A DNA stretch of 64,000 nt from Lactarius indigo. Its lineage: Eukaryota; Basidiomycota; Agaricomycetes; Russulales; Russulaceae. A program made the translations under genes and the position numbers. The DNA is taken from positions 1-64,000 of the forward strand of contig JAFKAC010000199.1 of the NCBI GenBank assembly GCA_025766275.1, given 5' to 3'. A model generated the notes under the pieces. That model was not told the origin of the DNA and searched no databases. It saw nothing but the letters and a program-made list of their open reading frames with translations. This document shows, in pieces, positions 10,844 through 22,740 of the stretch; position 1 is the first letter of the stretch; the number at the start of each line of letters is the position of its first letter.

Positions 10844-13666
10844 ATGGCCGATTCTTTTCGTCCTAGATTACAATCTTTCGCTGGCTCGGTCCTCTCCCAT
10901 CGCGTCTTCCTTTATAGCTTTGCTTCCACCCTCGCAGTATCAGCGACCGTCCTCAATGCCCTCCAAAATCAGAGCAACTTTTACTCCGTAGCCGTATACT
11001 TATCCAAAAGCGGCGCGAGCGTTCTGGTCACGCCCTTTCATATGTTTCTGTCTTTCGGCCATCTCATCCTCCTATACAGGTACTCGCTAACTTTGGCCTG
11101 CTCTTGGCTTTGATGTGCGGTCGCCTTGTTCAACAGATATTTTTTGGCTCATTGCGAGCGGTAGAAGTCGAGGTGGGCTTGCCTTTGTTTTCGGATGTGC
11201 TACGTCTGACCCCCTGCAAGAGACTTTATGACCGCATGTGGTTCTTCGTCACCGAGTCGCTCCTTGCATTCACCATCTTCAGAGACGAATTCGACATCCC
11301 TCTCGCAGTCATGTTTGGCTTTCTCTTGTTCGTCAAATCGTTCCACTGGCTCCTGGCCGACCGCATCGAATGGGTACAGTCAATTCTCGCAAATCACTCT
11401 ACTGTGTATTCACTCTCTGCAGATGAATCAAATGCCTCATCCTGGTCCGACCACCTTGTTCCATATACGAATTAGCGGATTATTCTTCATGTTATGGGTT
11501 ACGAACATCGTGATGTTGGCCTTTGCCGCGGAAAGTATTCTAACCAATGGAGTCGGAGTTATCATTCTATTTGCAAGCGAGGTTAGTGATATCAACCTAC
11601 TCTATGTTTCACATTACAATCGTGCGCCTTCAGTATTCGATCCTCATGGCCAGCTTGATAAACTCGAAAGCCAAATATATACTTTCTGCTATCGAATTCC
11701 ATCGTGCGGCATCCCGCGGGGGAGAGAATGCGCCACCATGGGAGGACAAAAGCATGTGGATCTTTTACGTCGATTTGATCACTGGTGTGTGCCCTCGTCC
11801 TGTTAGTTCGGACCCTTTCTAACCCAAGCCGAAGATTTTCTCAAGCTGTCCACTTATCTTGGTTTCTTCGCGGTTATCGTCACATTTTACGGCGTGCCGC
11901 TGAATGTGGTTCGCGACGTGTACGTGACAGCTAGGTCATTCATTACGCGTCTGCGCGACCTCATACGATACCGCACCGCAACCCGAAATATGGATGAGCG
12001 TTATCCGAATGCCACTCAAGAAGAGATGTCCGCCATGAGTGATCATACTTGCATTATCTGCCGTGAAGAAATGGTGCTCCCAGATCCGCCCCCTCGGGAT
12101 CAAGCTGTCCCTCCAGGAACACCGGCGCCTACGAGGGATGGTCCGAACATGACGCCAAAAAAACTTCCTTGTGGGCATATATTTCATTTCCATTGTCTTC
12201 GCTCGTGGCTTGAGCGGCAGCAAAGTTGTCCCACTTGGTCAGTCTACTTGGCAATGCGTGTTCAGCATTAATAGTTGACACGCTCATCTAGCCGCCGGCC
12301 TGTACTGGACACCACGCCATCACCCGTGGCTGGAAGGGTAGGACAAGTAGATGCTCGTGGAGCAGCTGTTGTACCTCCAGGTGCAGCGCCCCCCTTTGGA
12401 CCTGCGGCTGATGTTCCGCGGCCTCCTGCCGGGCACCTGGGTAACCTCTTCCGCAACATGCTCCGTCCCCCGCCACAGCCCGTACCACCTCCCGCACCCT
12501 ACCCCCCGGTGCCACCTCAGCATTTCCCAGTAGGCGGCCCCCCTCCACCACCTTACCAATGGGGTCCCGGGTTTGCCCATCCGCCAATGGGACAGCACTA
12601 TGTGCCGCCTCCGCAGCTGCAACCACCTCCAGTTTTTCAGGGCTATTACGGCCCAGGCGGAGTATGGCAGCCATGGGGGGACCGGCGGTGGCCAGATGCA
12701 GCAGCACAGCAGCAGCAGCGACCAGTACAACAACATCAAGATGTATCCCACAGCGGTGCACGAGCCACCACAACGCCTGCCCCCACCGCCACCGAAGAAG
12801 GCCAACCACCTTCCCAACCCGCGCCTTCTGACGGTGAGCGTTCGGGTCCTCAGGACCAAACTACGCCGTCAACACCACAGGAGGCCGCTGCGCTAGCTGC
12901 CTTGCGGAGATCTTCCGGCACCCCGAGTTCTCAGCACCGCAAGGACTCTGCCACCATTTCGCAGCCCCACCAGACAACGCCAGGACCACCAACTGCGTCT
13001 GGGCCGTCTGTCCCACCAACCACTGTCACAGAAGCCATCTCCCCTACTCCAGCCTCATCTACCCCTACCATTCCAACGTCTGGAACCCCACCGCCTACAT
13101 CTACCTCCACATCTCCGAATAGGACGGTGAACGTACCTTCTCTGATCCCCATGTCCGTTGGCATGGCTTCCACTCAGCGCCCTAGCAGCACATTCCTTCC
13201 GACTCCCCCTGTTGTCTATCGCACTCTACCCTCGCGTCATGTGTCGCGTCCGTTGTCCGCACTCCCTCCAACGCTGACGGATGCTCAGCTTACCCAGTTG
13301 GATGTGCTTACCCGTGACGCAATTGATGAGCGATTACGTGTGCTCGAGGGCGTTTCGCACGCCATGTATCGATGTGCTGAGGAGCTCACTCGCCTGCGGA
13401 GCGTCCTTCCGGTGGTATCTACCGGGCCGGCCCCAACACCGACCCTGGTTCGATCAGAGCCAGGGCAACCAACAGCAACGCAGGTGGTGGCGAACGAGAG
13501 CGGAAATGTCCCAGATATCCCGTCCCTCGATTCCGATTCAGAATTAGACGCGCGTCCTTCAAATGCGAAACCAGGTACTGACGTTAGCGGCGCCAGTGGT
13601 GGCCCGGCAGGCGGGTCGGTTGAAGCAAACGGCGAAATCGTGGATACCCCTGGATCTACCGACTAA
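10844..13666 (+). CDS. HRD1: Hrd1/synoviolin ER-associated degradation E3 ubiquitin ligase
   Basis: Seven exons give an 838-residue protein; the splice joins add up to an exact multiple of three. The N-terminal part has several hydrophobic spans, including ANFGLLLALMCGRLVQQIFFGSLR and RLYDRMWFFVTESLLAF, the core of the Hrd1 ER-membrane channel. A RING-H2 finger follows at about residues 319-376 (TCIICREEM ... LPCGHIFHFHCLRSWL ... CPTCRRPV); its last pair is split by an intron that restores CPTC. The roughly 460-residue tail is rich in P, T, S, G and Q and probably disordered. Hrd1 ubiquitinates misfolded ER proteins. The start ATG at 10844 opens MADSFRPRLQSF; upstream codons look like UTR. 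Confidence 0.93.
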
Positions 13667-14727
13667 AGCGGCCTTTTACCAGACTCCAATTCATTTGCAA
13701 CCCATGTCGTAAGACTTTATTATCGCCCACACTGTGTCTGTAAATCATCCTTTTCGAGAGCGAATAATCGTTATATTCTGAGTGAGGTGGTAGGACTATA
13801 GGTGTGGGAGCGTGAAGCAACCAATGTCTCTCAATACTTACGGATACTCTGAAATACGCAAATGCCCATCTGGGGATTTTGAAACAATGGGATACGGAAT
13901 TGGACTGTAGAGAAGCGGCATGGTCATACAAAGGCACCTCATGAATTCATGTTGGCTGATGATCGGACACGCGGCTGCGGGTTCTTGGCCAAGATACGAC
14001 GTAAGGAAGGAGGCGCTGTGAATGTCGGCACCTGCGAGCCGTCGGGGCCGACGCCCCGCGGTCTGCAGCCCAGGCAAGCACGGACACATACATCATAATT
14101 ACTCCCATCTAGACAGGAACGATAATTTTTTTTTTTGACATTGACTCAAGAAGCCCCGTATGGCAAACTTCCGACAACGCCACATATAGGAGAAGCTTTG
14201 ATGCGCGTTTCGGGTCGTGCAGTACCGAAGGGACTTGTTGTGGAATACTCCGATGTTACGCGAAAGGGGGCCGGGTGCAGAGAGTGCGAGCGCAGGGTTG
14301 GGTCTGGCGCCGGAAACTCATCACATATCGAGCATCATTGCTCCTAGCAAATGGCTTCAGTCGTTTGATGTGTCAATCCATCACATAGGGTTGTTCGTGC
14401 AACACGATGCGTTGGTGACCGTTTATGGTTTCGTGAATCTGAAGTCCTGGCGGCGTGCTCTGATGGCCGTTGTAAACCCGATGACCACAAGGGTCCCATG
14501 TGGAATCGTAATGGTTCGAAGTCCATCTGTTTGACGGCGAATTCGCTTGATGTACAGTTGATGTGCAAGGAGATCTTCTCCCCAAGAAACTCTTTCACGC
14601 GAGGGAAAAGCGGGGCTTTGCTAATTGTGCGATATATATCTCTGAGAAAAACGTGTAGGGAGCGAATGCCGGCCCCCTGAGTAAAATTTGGGGTATAGTT
14701 TCAAATGGTAGACGACCGAGCGTCAAG
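13667..14727. other. Gap between convergent Hrd1 and Aim41 genes, with an unassigned minus-strand open stretch
   Basis: About 1.06 kb. A run of 12 T lies near 14126-14138. On the minus strand from about 14690 to 14344 a frame stays open for over 110 codons without an obvious ATG and reads like folded protein (for example SLHVFLRDIYRTISKAP and HINCTSSEFAVKQMDFEPL). It could be an exon remnant, perhaps of an F-box or LRR-type gene, but I cannot assign it. A second minus stretch (13838-14089) is weaker. Confidence 0.3.
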
Positions 14728-15501
14728 TTATGACGAGAGCAAGGCCTCTGCTCTACGCTTGAGAAGATCTGGGTCTACGGAGGCCCTATCCACCCTGGAA
14801 TAAAAGGCCTTGAATATTCTTCCGATTGACTTGCGCGGGTCATCTTGTGCCTTGGAAACCTGTTCAGTCATCACGTCCTGAAGGATGCGATCGACTTCCG
14901 CTTCAGGTAGAAGAGGGGGTAGAAATCTAGCAAGGAGATCTGCTTCTTGCTGTTCCTTCCCAGCAAGATCCGGGCGAGAAGCCTGGTTAAACTGAACGGC
15001 GGAATCGAGCTGCTCCGGGAGAAAGGGATGAGTAAAATGAATTTCCTGGAGAGTGTGAAGGGGCATACACGGCGAGCATAAGCCTTGCGAATGAGTAATG
15101 CAATGCCTGAGGAATCTATCTTTTTGCCATTTGAGACCTTGTCCGCAGAGTATACTTCTGATAGAACAGACTGAATATGATTGAGCGGCGTGCAAGAGCT
15201 TCGCCTTAGTCCGTGAGTAAGACCTAGCCCTGGGTACGTACACGAATTGTTGTAGAAGTGAGAGAATCTCTAGTCTAGCATGCACCATTGTAAAATATGA
15301 TTCGTGGTGTTGATACACACTAAAGCGCAAACCTTTAATGAGGTCTTCAACTCATCCAAGAGACGTGTGCGCAAGTCTATGCAGCCTGTATCAGTCGCGT
15401 TGGCAGTCAATTTGTGGCATAAAATATTCACCAGGGGACGCATTGGTCGACGAAAGGCGCGTCTGTCTCAAAAGCCAGAAAGGAACAGAACGAGTTAACA
15501 T
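14728..15501 (-). CDS. AIM41: Aim41/YqeY-like mitochondrial protein (GatB/YqeY domain)
   Basis: Spliced exons give a start MLTRSVPFWLLRQTRLSS, a basic, serine-rich leader typical of mitochondrial import. Then come PDLRTRLLDELKTSLK, RDSLTSTTIRSVLSEVYSADK, KKIDSSGIALLIRKAYARR, QFNQASRPDLAGKEQQE, LLARFLPPLLPEAEVDRIL and DDPRKSIGRIFKAFYS, ending at a TAA. The order and motifs match the YqeY/GatB-tail domain of fungal Aim41. Its exact role is unclear; the domain resembles the tRNA-binding tail of GatB amidotransferases. One small exon joint near 15270-15310 is uncertain, so a few residues may be missing there. The gene converges with Hrd1 and diverges from the queuosine gene, with under 300 bases between them. 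Confidence 0.85.
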
Positions 15502-15792
15502 GGCGAGTGCCAGCAGGAAGAGCGACCCTAACCCCAAGGATGGGTCATAGCGGAAGAATTGACCCATCGGTAAGATCATCATCCGTCCCATCAACCACCT
15601 CTCGTCTTACCACACCTTCATATCAAAAAGATTAAAATTTCAGCAGTTCGTGTCACCACTGAATTGAGCAATACATTTGGCAGCAGACACGGCACGGATA
15701 ATACCGGAGTGCCATTAATTGCGAGTTCAAGTTCACGGTTCGTCCTAACCAACAAACGCATCAGAACTACCCACTTCTCTATCACATCACCT

Positions 15793-17520
15793 ATGTCGCT
15801 TCTTGCTCCCCCTTTCCCACCTTCTGGCCGCTTCATTGAATATGTTCGCCAATCTTCGCGAGCCCTGACCCAAGCGGAAGCAGTATCGGTGAGTGTCCCC
15901 GCATTAGTACCCTGGTTTCCTATTTCTGTTGCTGTAGTGCTTAGGTACCATTCGGGCTTTCTGTGCGCGTGGTGCATTCCGCCGCACCCTGTAATTACAA
16001 ATTTCATCTGAGCTATACCGTGCTTGATATGGCATGGGCGTCAGCGTGAGGGTCGCGATATGGCTTATCGGTTCCATCCACCACAGCTTTTCACGCGGTG
16101 GTTTTGTTGTCACACCATCATCGGAGAATGATATGTGGCTCGTGGCGTCCTAATCTCTCTATTTACCTCTGTTGGCCATCTGTGTAAGAACTTCTAACAC
16201 CCCCTTGTGTATTTCTCCAGATCTCTGACGCGAACATCGAGCGCTTGCTACTCTCCCCGGCGTTCACAGAGACTTATCATCGTATTTCTTCAACCTCTCA
16301 CGGCCTTGCCTTGCCGCTCAATTTTCCCTCGCCGCTCTCGGAGTTGAATCTTCTATCTATACTCGCGCTCCTAAACATAGCATCCGGTTACCGTGTCTCT
16401 CTTCATCAGGAGACAGGAAGAGGGGCATGGGATTCTATTCGTGCCTTTGTCTACGGGCTCTATCTAAGCTCCGCAGCTGATGGAGAGGGTGATCTCCTAA
16501 GCGCCAGGGGGATGCAGACTCTCAGTGAGGCAAAAATAGCAGAACTCCTGGGTGTCAGTCTTCATATCGAGCGACAACACGAGAGCATCCAAGGTCTGAC
16601 GATCGGCGAAGTTGGCGGACCTGGATGGGAGCTCGTCCAGCTTTTGAGGGCACTCCTCACCGAGACAGGCAAGATCCTTGTCGATGGAGGGTACCCGAAC
16701 CTTGGGAGTTTCGTCGCAGAAGCCTTGAAGGAAGGCGAAAAGGCTTCGCGTGAAAGAAGTGACCCGGCCGCCGCCGCCGACGTCGTTCTGGAGCGGGTGA
16801 GGCGCCGTCTTAATGGTTGAGCAAGTGGCGTGCCAATTCATATCTCGTCTAGCTCGTGCGCGCTATTCCCGGGTTCCAGGACATGGCGGTGGTCAACAAC
16901 ATCCGTGTGTATCCACCCCTTGTTTTGGCAATGGCAAACTTCTCGCTCACGCGCGTTCTGCGCTGCTGTACTTTACCGTTCTCCTAGCCATCTACTGCTT
17001 CAAAAAGGCCCTCTTCTTGATCAATGGGGTTAGCATACGTTTCGGCGCCAAGGATCCTTCTCCTTTCCCCATACCGCAGACCTCCCACCTGCCAGTCTTC
17101 ACCGACAACGTGCTGCCTTCCATTTTAATTCATTTTGGCATCGTCGACCTCTCCACCGCCGCATCGCCAGCGCTCGCGGCGCTCTTTCCAGGAGCAGGCG
17201 CCGACGACTCCACGCTCGCAGCTCTGTTCGCGGCTGCTCCCGAACCAGCGTCGTCTCCCGTCGCAAAGAAGCCAGTCCTCCCCGTGGACGGCCCCACGCT
17301 TACGCCCGCACAATCGTACGTCCTGCGCGCGGCAGCAGTCGAGGCGTGTGAACGCATCCTCGTGCACGCACGTGCCATGGGCACGGCGGGGCGTGGTGCG
17401 CCGTGGCTCGCGGACATCACTCTTCCAGATCTCGACATTTGGCTCTGGGCCGTTGCCAAAGACCGTGCGGATTACCGCGCGTTGCCACGTTTCGCCTTAC
17501 GCAATACACTCTTCTTCTGA
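15793..17520 (+). CDS. QNG1: Queuosine 5'-phosphate N-glycosylase (queuosine salvage protein, DUF2419/Qng1)
   Basis: Four exons (15793-15888, 16221-16796, 16853-16904, 16988-17520) give 418 residues. Recognisable family stretches are PLNFPSPLSELNLLSILALLNIASGYR, RGAWDSIRAFVYGLYLSS, VGGPGWELVQLLRALLTETG, the joined VRAIPGFQDMAVVNNIPIYCFKKALFLINGV, and LPVFTDNVLPSILIHFGIVDLS. The enzyme releases queuine from salvaged queuosine nucleotides for modifying tRNA GUN anticodons. The first intron, about 330 bases, is unusually long for this window. The C-terminal half carries an alanine-rich insertion (about residues 290-340). A low-complexity T-run/A-run lies about 80 bases after the stop. Confidence 0.88.
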
Positions 17521-18065
17521 GCAAGCGAGGGCCGCAGCTGGCAGTTCCTTTTTTCCATTCAATGTGTTGTACGATAGTTTGCTCGAATATATGCTGTATT
17601 TTTTTTGTTTTTTTTTTTAAAAAAAAACTTTTTCCACTTCACGCTCGCCGCCACGTCCCCGCCTCTTGGCTTTTCGTGTGTATTATTATACACGGGGACT
17701 CCTAGCACCCTTTCGCCGCGATAATCCTAGCGCCCGTCTTCAAGGGGAGGATTCCGAATGTACTCCGACGGATTCCAACCCTTCATGCGCGCAGGCGCTA
17801 ACAACCAGCACACACAATATACAAGATTCTTAATAGCACCACCCGATACGTAGCTCGGAGCCTGGACCGGAAATATTGACATACATATTGATGTAAACTG
17901 CTGAGATGATACATCCAAGACCAGAATATATAGAGAAAACACAATCGCATCGTACCAAAGAAAGCAATAATAGCCCGAGGATATCCCGATAACGAAACGG
18001 ACCGAATAGCCTGAGAATCCTCTGACACATCTATCACGTCCCCCATGTCCACCACCCCGCGACCC
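17521..18065. terminator. Gap between convergent QNG1 and NAD kinase genes with T-run/A-run
   Basis: About 545 bases with no gene. At roughly 17600-17630 a long T-rich run meets a run of nine A, which would give A-rich/T-rich signals on both strands, consistent with 3' ends and polyadenylation of the two converging genes. This use is inferred. Confidence 0.35.
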
Positions 18066-21036
18066 TCAAGAATCTGTGTCGTTATCGCTCGAATTGCTAT
18101 CGCTCTCGTCCTGTCCCCACACTGCAAACGCACGAGGGTGCTGCTGAGCGTAGACAACGGCAGGAGAGCGCGAGCGCATCCGTCGTCCATGTGCCGTAGC
18201 GGTTGGGGTAGCCATGTCGCCCATGCCGCCGCCACTGCTGGGACTCGAGACGGCATTCGCGTTGCTTGGCACGTTCGCTGCCCAATGCACATGGCCATGG
18301 CCAGGACTCGGATGTGGTGGCGCAGCCGCGTAGCGGCTCGGCGAGTCAACACCGGATCGAACGCCAGAGCGCGAGCGCGACCGTGTGCGTGCTTCGGCAT
18401 GTGCGGCGGGACTCATCCCCATGATCGCCTCCGCGGCACGCGATGCATCGACGGAAGAAGGCGACGTAGCCGGAGACGAACCCAAACCTGAGTCTCCAGT
18501 GGCGGGTGCAGCGTCACTATCCGACGAGAGGTCATCAATGTCAAACTTTTCCTCTTCTTCTTCGGAATCATCTTCGTCTGACACATCGTCTTCCTCGGCA
18601 GCATTCCTATGGCGGCGAGGGTTACGTTCCTCCTTGGCAGGACTCTCTTCCACGACGACAAATGATTTTTGCCGCTCGCGTTCATTCCATTTGAGCGTGC
18701 GCGAGATAGCGTGGAACCAATCCGTCGACTGCTTGTCGGCGCAGACGGTTGGGAAAGGGAATTTGCTCGCTGTTACTTTGATGTGATCACCCTCTGTCGT
18801 TAATGCTGCGGGTTAACTTGAGTGCTTGCAGAGATAAACAGAAACGCACGTTTAAGCTCCACACGCCCCCGGCCATCAAAGGATACCCATGCGGTACTCC
18901 GAGAATTAAAGGGTACACACACACGCACTTCCATACTGTCAGGTAGTAGCATGGGCCGGAAGGACAGCGTGTGAGGTGCGATGGGTGTGATCAAGATCGC
19001 AGGGATTTCCGGATGAACAAGTGATCCCCCAGCTGACAACTGGACAAAGGGTCAGCTGCATAGGTCACAAGGGAGACGGTGCTACATACAGAATACGCTG
19101 TGGAGCCTGTTGGTGTAGAAATTGTAAGCCCGTCACCTTGTACGGTTGTCATGTGGTGATCATCACCTGCGCGGGCATTAGTAGTGCGCCGGGTTCCGAT
19201 GGAACTCACCCACCAAATAGTTCCAGCATGCTGACATACGGGCTCGGCCCACGATCAATGACAAGGTCATTCAACACCTCAAAGGACTCGACTGGGCGAG
19301 TGGTGAAGCACTTGATCTCCTTATCCCTCCCACAGCGCCCGCCTGCTCCCACTTGGTCTGCGTGGTAGCCACACTCGAGGGCCTCCCATCCACCCTTTTC
19401 GAGGTTGCGCATCATGATTTCACCCGTTTCGGCCTTTTTGACTGCCTTACAACGACCCCTACCTGACTCGTGTTTGACAGTGCGGTATACTGTACACGTA
19501 AAACGCATGCGCAGGTTGACACGGATACCTGACTCTAGTGCACTGTCCATAGTCGCTTGATAGTCCGCAAAATCAAAATTGGTGAGGAAACCAAGGGATC
19601 CGAGAGCAAAGGACAGAACGGGGGGTACTATTTGCTGGAAAAGCCACGAAGTGAAGAGCACTGTGCCATCGCCACCTAACTATAGCCACAAAATCATAAA
19701 CCGAGACGAAAAGATGGTATAACGTTTAGAAGACGTACCGTAACGACAAAATCGAAAAGGTGCGGACTGCGACTGCACATATCAGCCGTCCAATATCGTA
19801 ACTGCCCCTCCTCATGTCTTGGCTCATCCGTAGAGCTAACAGACGTGCTGGAGACCGAAGTAGAGCTTGACGAACGACGGCGTGGGAAAGGAAGGAAAAA
19901 TTCTGGATGATCGCGCTCGAGTCCAGCAGCATCGAATCGGCGGGAGGTTCTCAGCTGATGATCGACGTAACTAGCACAAGAACGTCAACATCCTACACAG
20001 GCCGAGTGGAGACGGTGGCACCACGTACACAACGAGCCCACGGCCATTAAGCCTTGGCCTCTTCATGAGGTAAAGTGCAAGGGCGCGTGTAAGGGCGATG
20101 AGACGATTGTCGCGGGCTTTAGTCACAATCAACACGTTCTGGATGTTTGATTTGATGCGTGCACGGCCTGAGCTCCGGTGATCAGTTTTGACGAAAGTGG
20201 TAGGGGGGAGGACGGTGATGGCCAGGGAACGTACCGAGTTGCTTGCTCATTTCCCGTACGCCGACTGCTGTTTCGGCCAGCTTTTTGGTCAAACTTCCGT
20301 TGCCGTCGTCGTCCTCATAGTCACTGACATCGAAAACGTGTTCATGTTCTTCGTCCTCATAGGGCATAAGGATAACTTGACCATTGTCAAGTTTACGATA
20401 ACGGCGTGAAGGAGCCTTGTGAGCGGAGGTCGGTTGGAGAGCAGGGGCTATGTTGATGCGGGGGAAGCCGTTGTTGGTGTTGAGCCAGTCAGAAAAGGAC
20501 GCACCCTTGTCGAGGTTCGAGTGGACAAAACAAGGAGACATCGTCGGGCTTTGCGAATATGTATGAGAGCGAGGAAGAAGGGCAGCAGTCGAGTCCGACG
20601 ACGGTTCAAGTGTCTCATTAGTGATGGAATGATCAGTAGTGGTAGATATTTTTGCGTGTGGGTCATGGCCGAAATCTTTGCCAGAGTAGCTGTTGACAGG
20701 AGTATGGCGATTGCCACTCGAGACCGGCTGAGGGTTTGCTGACTGTGGGGAGTATTTGGCAGAAGATAGGGTCTGGGGAGATTGTGTGTCAAGGAGGATG
20801 TCCGGCTTAAAATCTACAGCCGTTTGAGAGATGTGGAGGTTGGAAGGGCGAGAAGCGGTGCGGGAAAGGGACGGGCGGATGAATGTCTCGCTAGGAGATT
20901 CCGACATGGGTGTTGTAGGCGGGGTGGAGAAGACGTCAACGTCTGGCGAGTAAGGAAGAGGAGTGAGCATAGGACGATGCCGTTCTTGCCCGCGACGACC
21001 TTCCTTTTGCCTCCGCTGCATCGGCATCGGCCGCAT
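18066..21036 (-). CDS. NAD(+)/NADH kinase with long disordered ends
   Basis: The enzyme phosphorylates NAD(H) to NADP(H). Order: an S/T/P-rich N-terminal region of roughly 190 residues, [60 protein letters not shown], an intron-interrupted [16 protein letters not shown] (GGDG nucleotide-binding motif), [53 protein letters not shown], and [22 protein letters not shown]. It ends in an acidic/serine-rich tail of about 200 residues ([23 protein letters not shown]). About 40 residues between the core strands are an insertion ([11 protein letters not shown]). The long flexible ends are likely regulatory but unrecognised. The 5' end overlaps the left copy of a segmental duplication, whose right copy has a broken-off version. 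Confidence 0.9.
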
Positions 21037-22740
21037 TTACTCTCATCCGTTGCCAATGATCGTCACCAACGACACCGCATGCAAAGCGAGGTGTTTTAAA
21101 CGTCCATCAGCAGATATCTTTCAATCACATCAATATGTTGCTCGTGCGATCTCACCCAGTAGGTTCCGCGCTACATCTTATCTCACTCTCACCAATGCTA
21201 ATTAAACTCCCAAGTACCCACTGCAAGGCACATTCCTGTTCCGATTGCACTCGCAATTGTATCCAGAGTGTTGGATGGTATGTTGCACGTGACCTCACCC
21301 CAGTGCGTGGAGTGTGGAGAAGTCCGCTCAACTGAGACAAAACAAACTGCTGCCCCCATTTTTCACCAATCGGCTCTTCGCTTGACAAGTTTCACGAAAA
21401 GGTTCCGGATTGCACCGCTCTTGCTAAGTGTTGTCGTGCTGGGGCGGGTCCGCAGGTATCACGAACCCAGCTTTTCTATGATGGGCTCGTCGTTTTCGGC
21501 TCGTCAAAGACTGCTAACGGGATGCGAACTGCCCTACGATTCCTCGTGATTCCCTGGATCAGTAGTTCTCGAGCCTTGCTCTCTCCTCAGCGCTTCTTTG
21601 CCCCTCATTGTTTTTGCGTGTGACTCCTCTTCCATTCATATCGACTGTCCTTCCGCAGCGTAGTTCCTGGCCTAGATTTCTTGTTTCTGTCGAGGTAGAG
21701 GGCTGCGGTATAGTCCCTCACACACAAATGGCGGTCTCAATTCTCCTTGTCGTCTCCGGTGAAGTTGATGTAGGCATACACGTATGCGAAGCGAGCGCCT
21801 CCGAACTCCTCATCACTCTCGTTTTCGACTCCACACAACCACTAGTCTCCACCTCCTGAAAGAGTAGTCACGTTAAGTATTCACATGCCAGGGGTTCATT
21901 CATACCCTTCTTGTATACGGGCGCTCTGGAGCCCTATAACTACCTCGACATCCCGCACAAATCCTTAACCAACCTTCTCTTTCATCAACTTACACAGATA
22001 TAAAGACTCACGAAGATATGACGGGAATCAAAGTTAGTGCCTGTCGTTACTTGCTATCCTATGACATTTCCCACTCGGCCACGATACTTTGCAGTCAGTG
22101 GTAGAGACCGTCGTTGGGTCTGTGAGTAATCTTGGTAACAAGGTGGAGAACTACGGTTCTTCATTGCTAGATGTCTGTATTTGCCCCCCTTTCGCGTATT
22201 CGTATTGTGACATGGATTTCGAAACCAGCGGGGCGCGGATGCGGTCTTTGGCCCGACAGCCGAATCAGAGACCAAGAATGCACTAACTATCGCGCCTGAC
22301 GCGAGCACCATCCCCACTACTCAAGGTCGTCGTAGCCTCCACCCGGATGGCCAGGTGAGTAGTTCACGCCATTATTGTTAATATGTGTGCGCTGCTAATG
22401 CTCCTGTACCTTGTGATAGGACATATATCGCGGTAATGAGCCTGCTCCTGTTGACAAGTCCTAAGTTAGTCCATCGTGCCCCACGTCTATTGGAACGTGT
22501 CTACGCATCGATCTCAGATTTGTGGATGGCAATTCTGTGGATAATTAGCAAGGGGGGCGGGCGTAATTGTTCAGGTGGCTCGAGTTAAATATCGATGTCA
22601 AGATCTATGTTCAACAGATAATCAATCATTAAAACTATTAATCAAAGTTATGATCGCCGTGCTTTCGTTGATTGACCAATGCCACGACCTAGCTTCCTGC
22701 CATTGGTGGTGTGCCAAAGTGTGAAATTCATTTTGTTCGC
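20935..22740. repeat. Segmental duplication, left copy
   Basis: The first codons of the NAD kinase gene, its upstream region and a small plus-strand gene recur in the same order about 3.0 kb to the right (23937-25850). Similarity by eye is about 75-80% at the ends and well over 95% in the block 21760-21970. Boundaries are approximate because both ends fade gradually. Confidence 0.85.
22018..22464 (+). CDS. Small protein of unknown function, left paralogue (four exons)
   Basis: Not recognised. Proposed exons begin MTGIK (donor GTTAGT), then SVVETVVGSVSNLGNK..SLLD, then RGADAVFGPTAESET..RRSLHPDGQ, and finally DIYRGNEPAPVDKS ending TAA, about 87 residues, all introns in phase 0. The model rests on the right paralogue (25120-25569). 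There the same splice sites, frames and stop are conserved without frameshifts while the introns differ more. The product is small and hydrophilic, with an amphipathic N-terminal half and no signal peptide or membrane span. The second intron's donor is uncertain (GTCTGT chosen; an earlier GTGGAG is also in phase). The promoter block just upstream is nearly identical between copies. Confidence 0.55.

Noticed and set aside
12288..12859. Minus-strand open frames of over 170 codons under the Hrd1 tail
   Set aside because: GC-rich, low-complexity sequence opens several frames; the plus frame continues directly from the RING domain.
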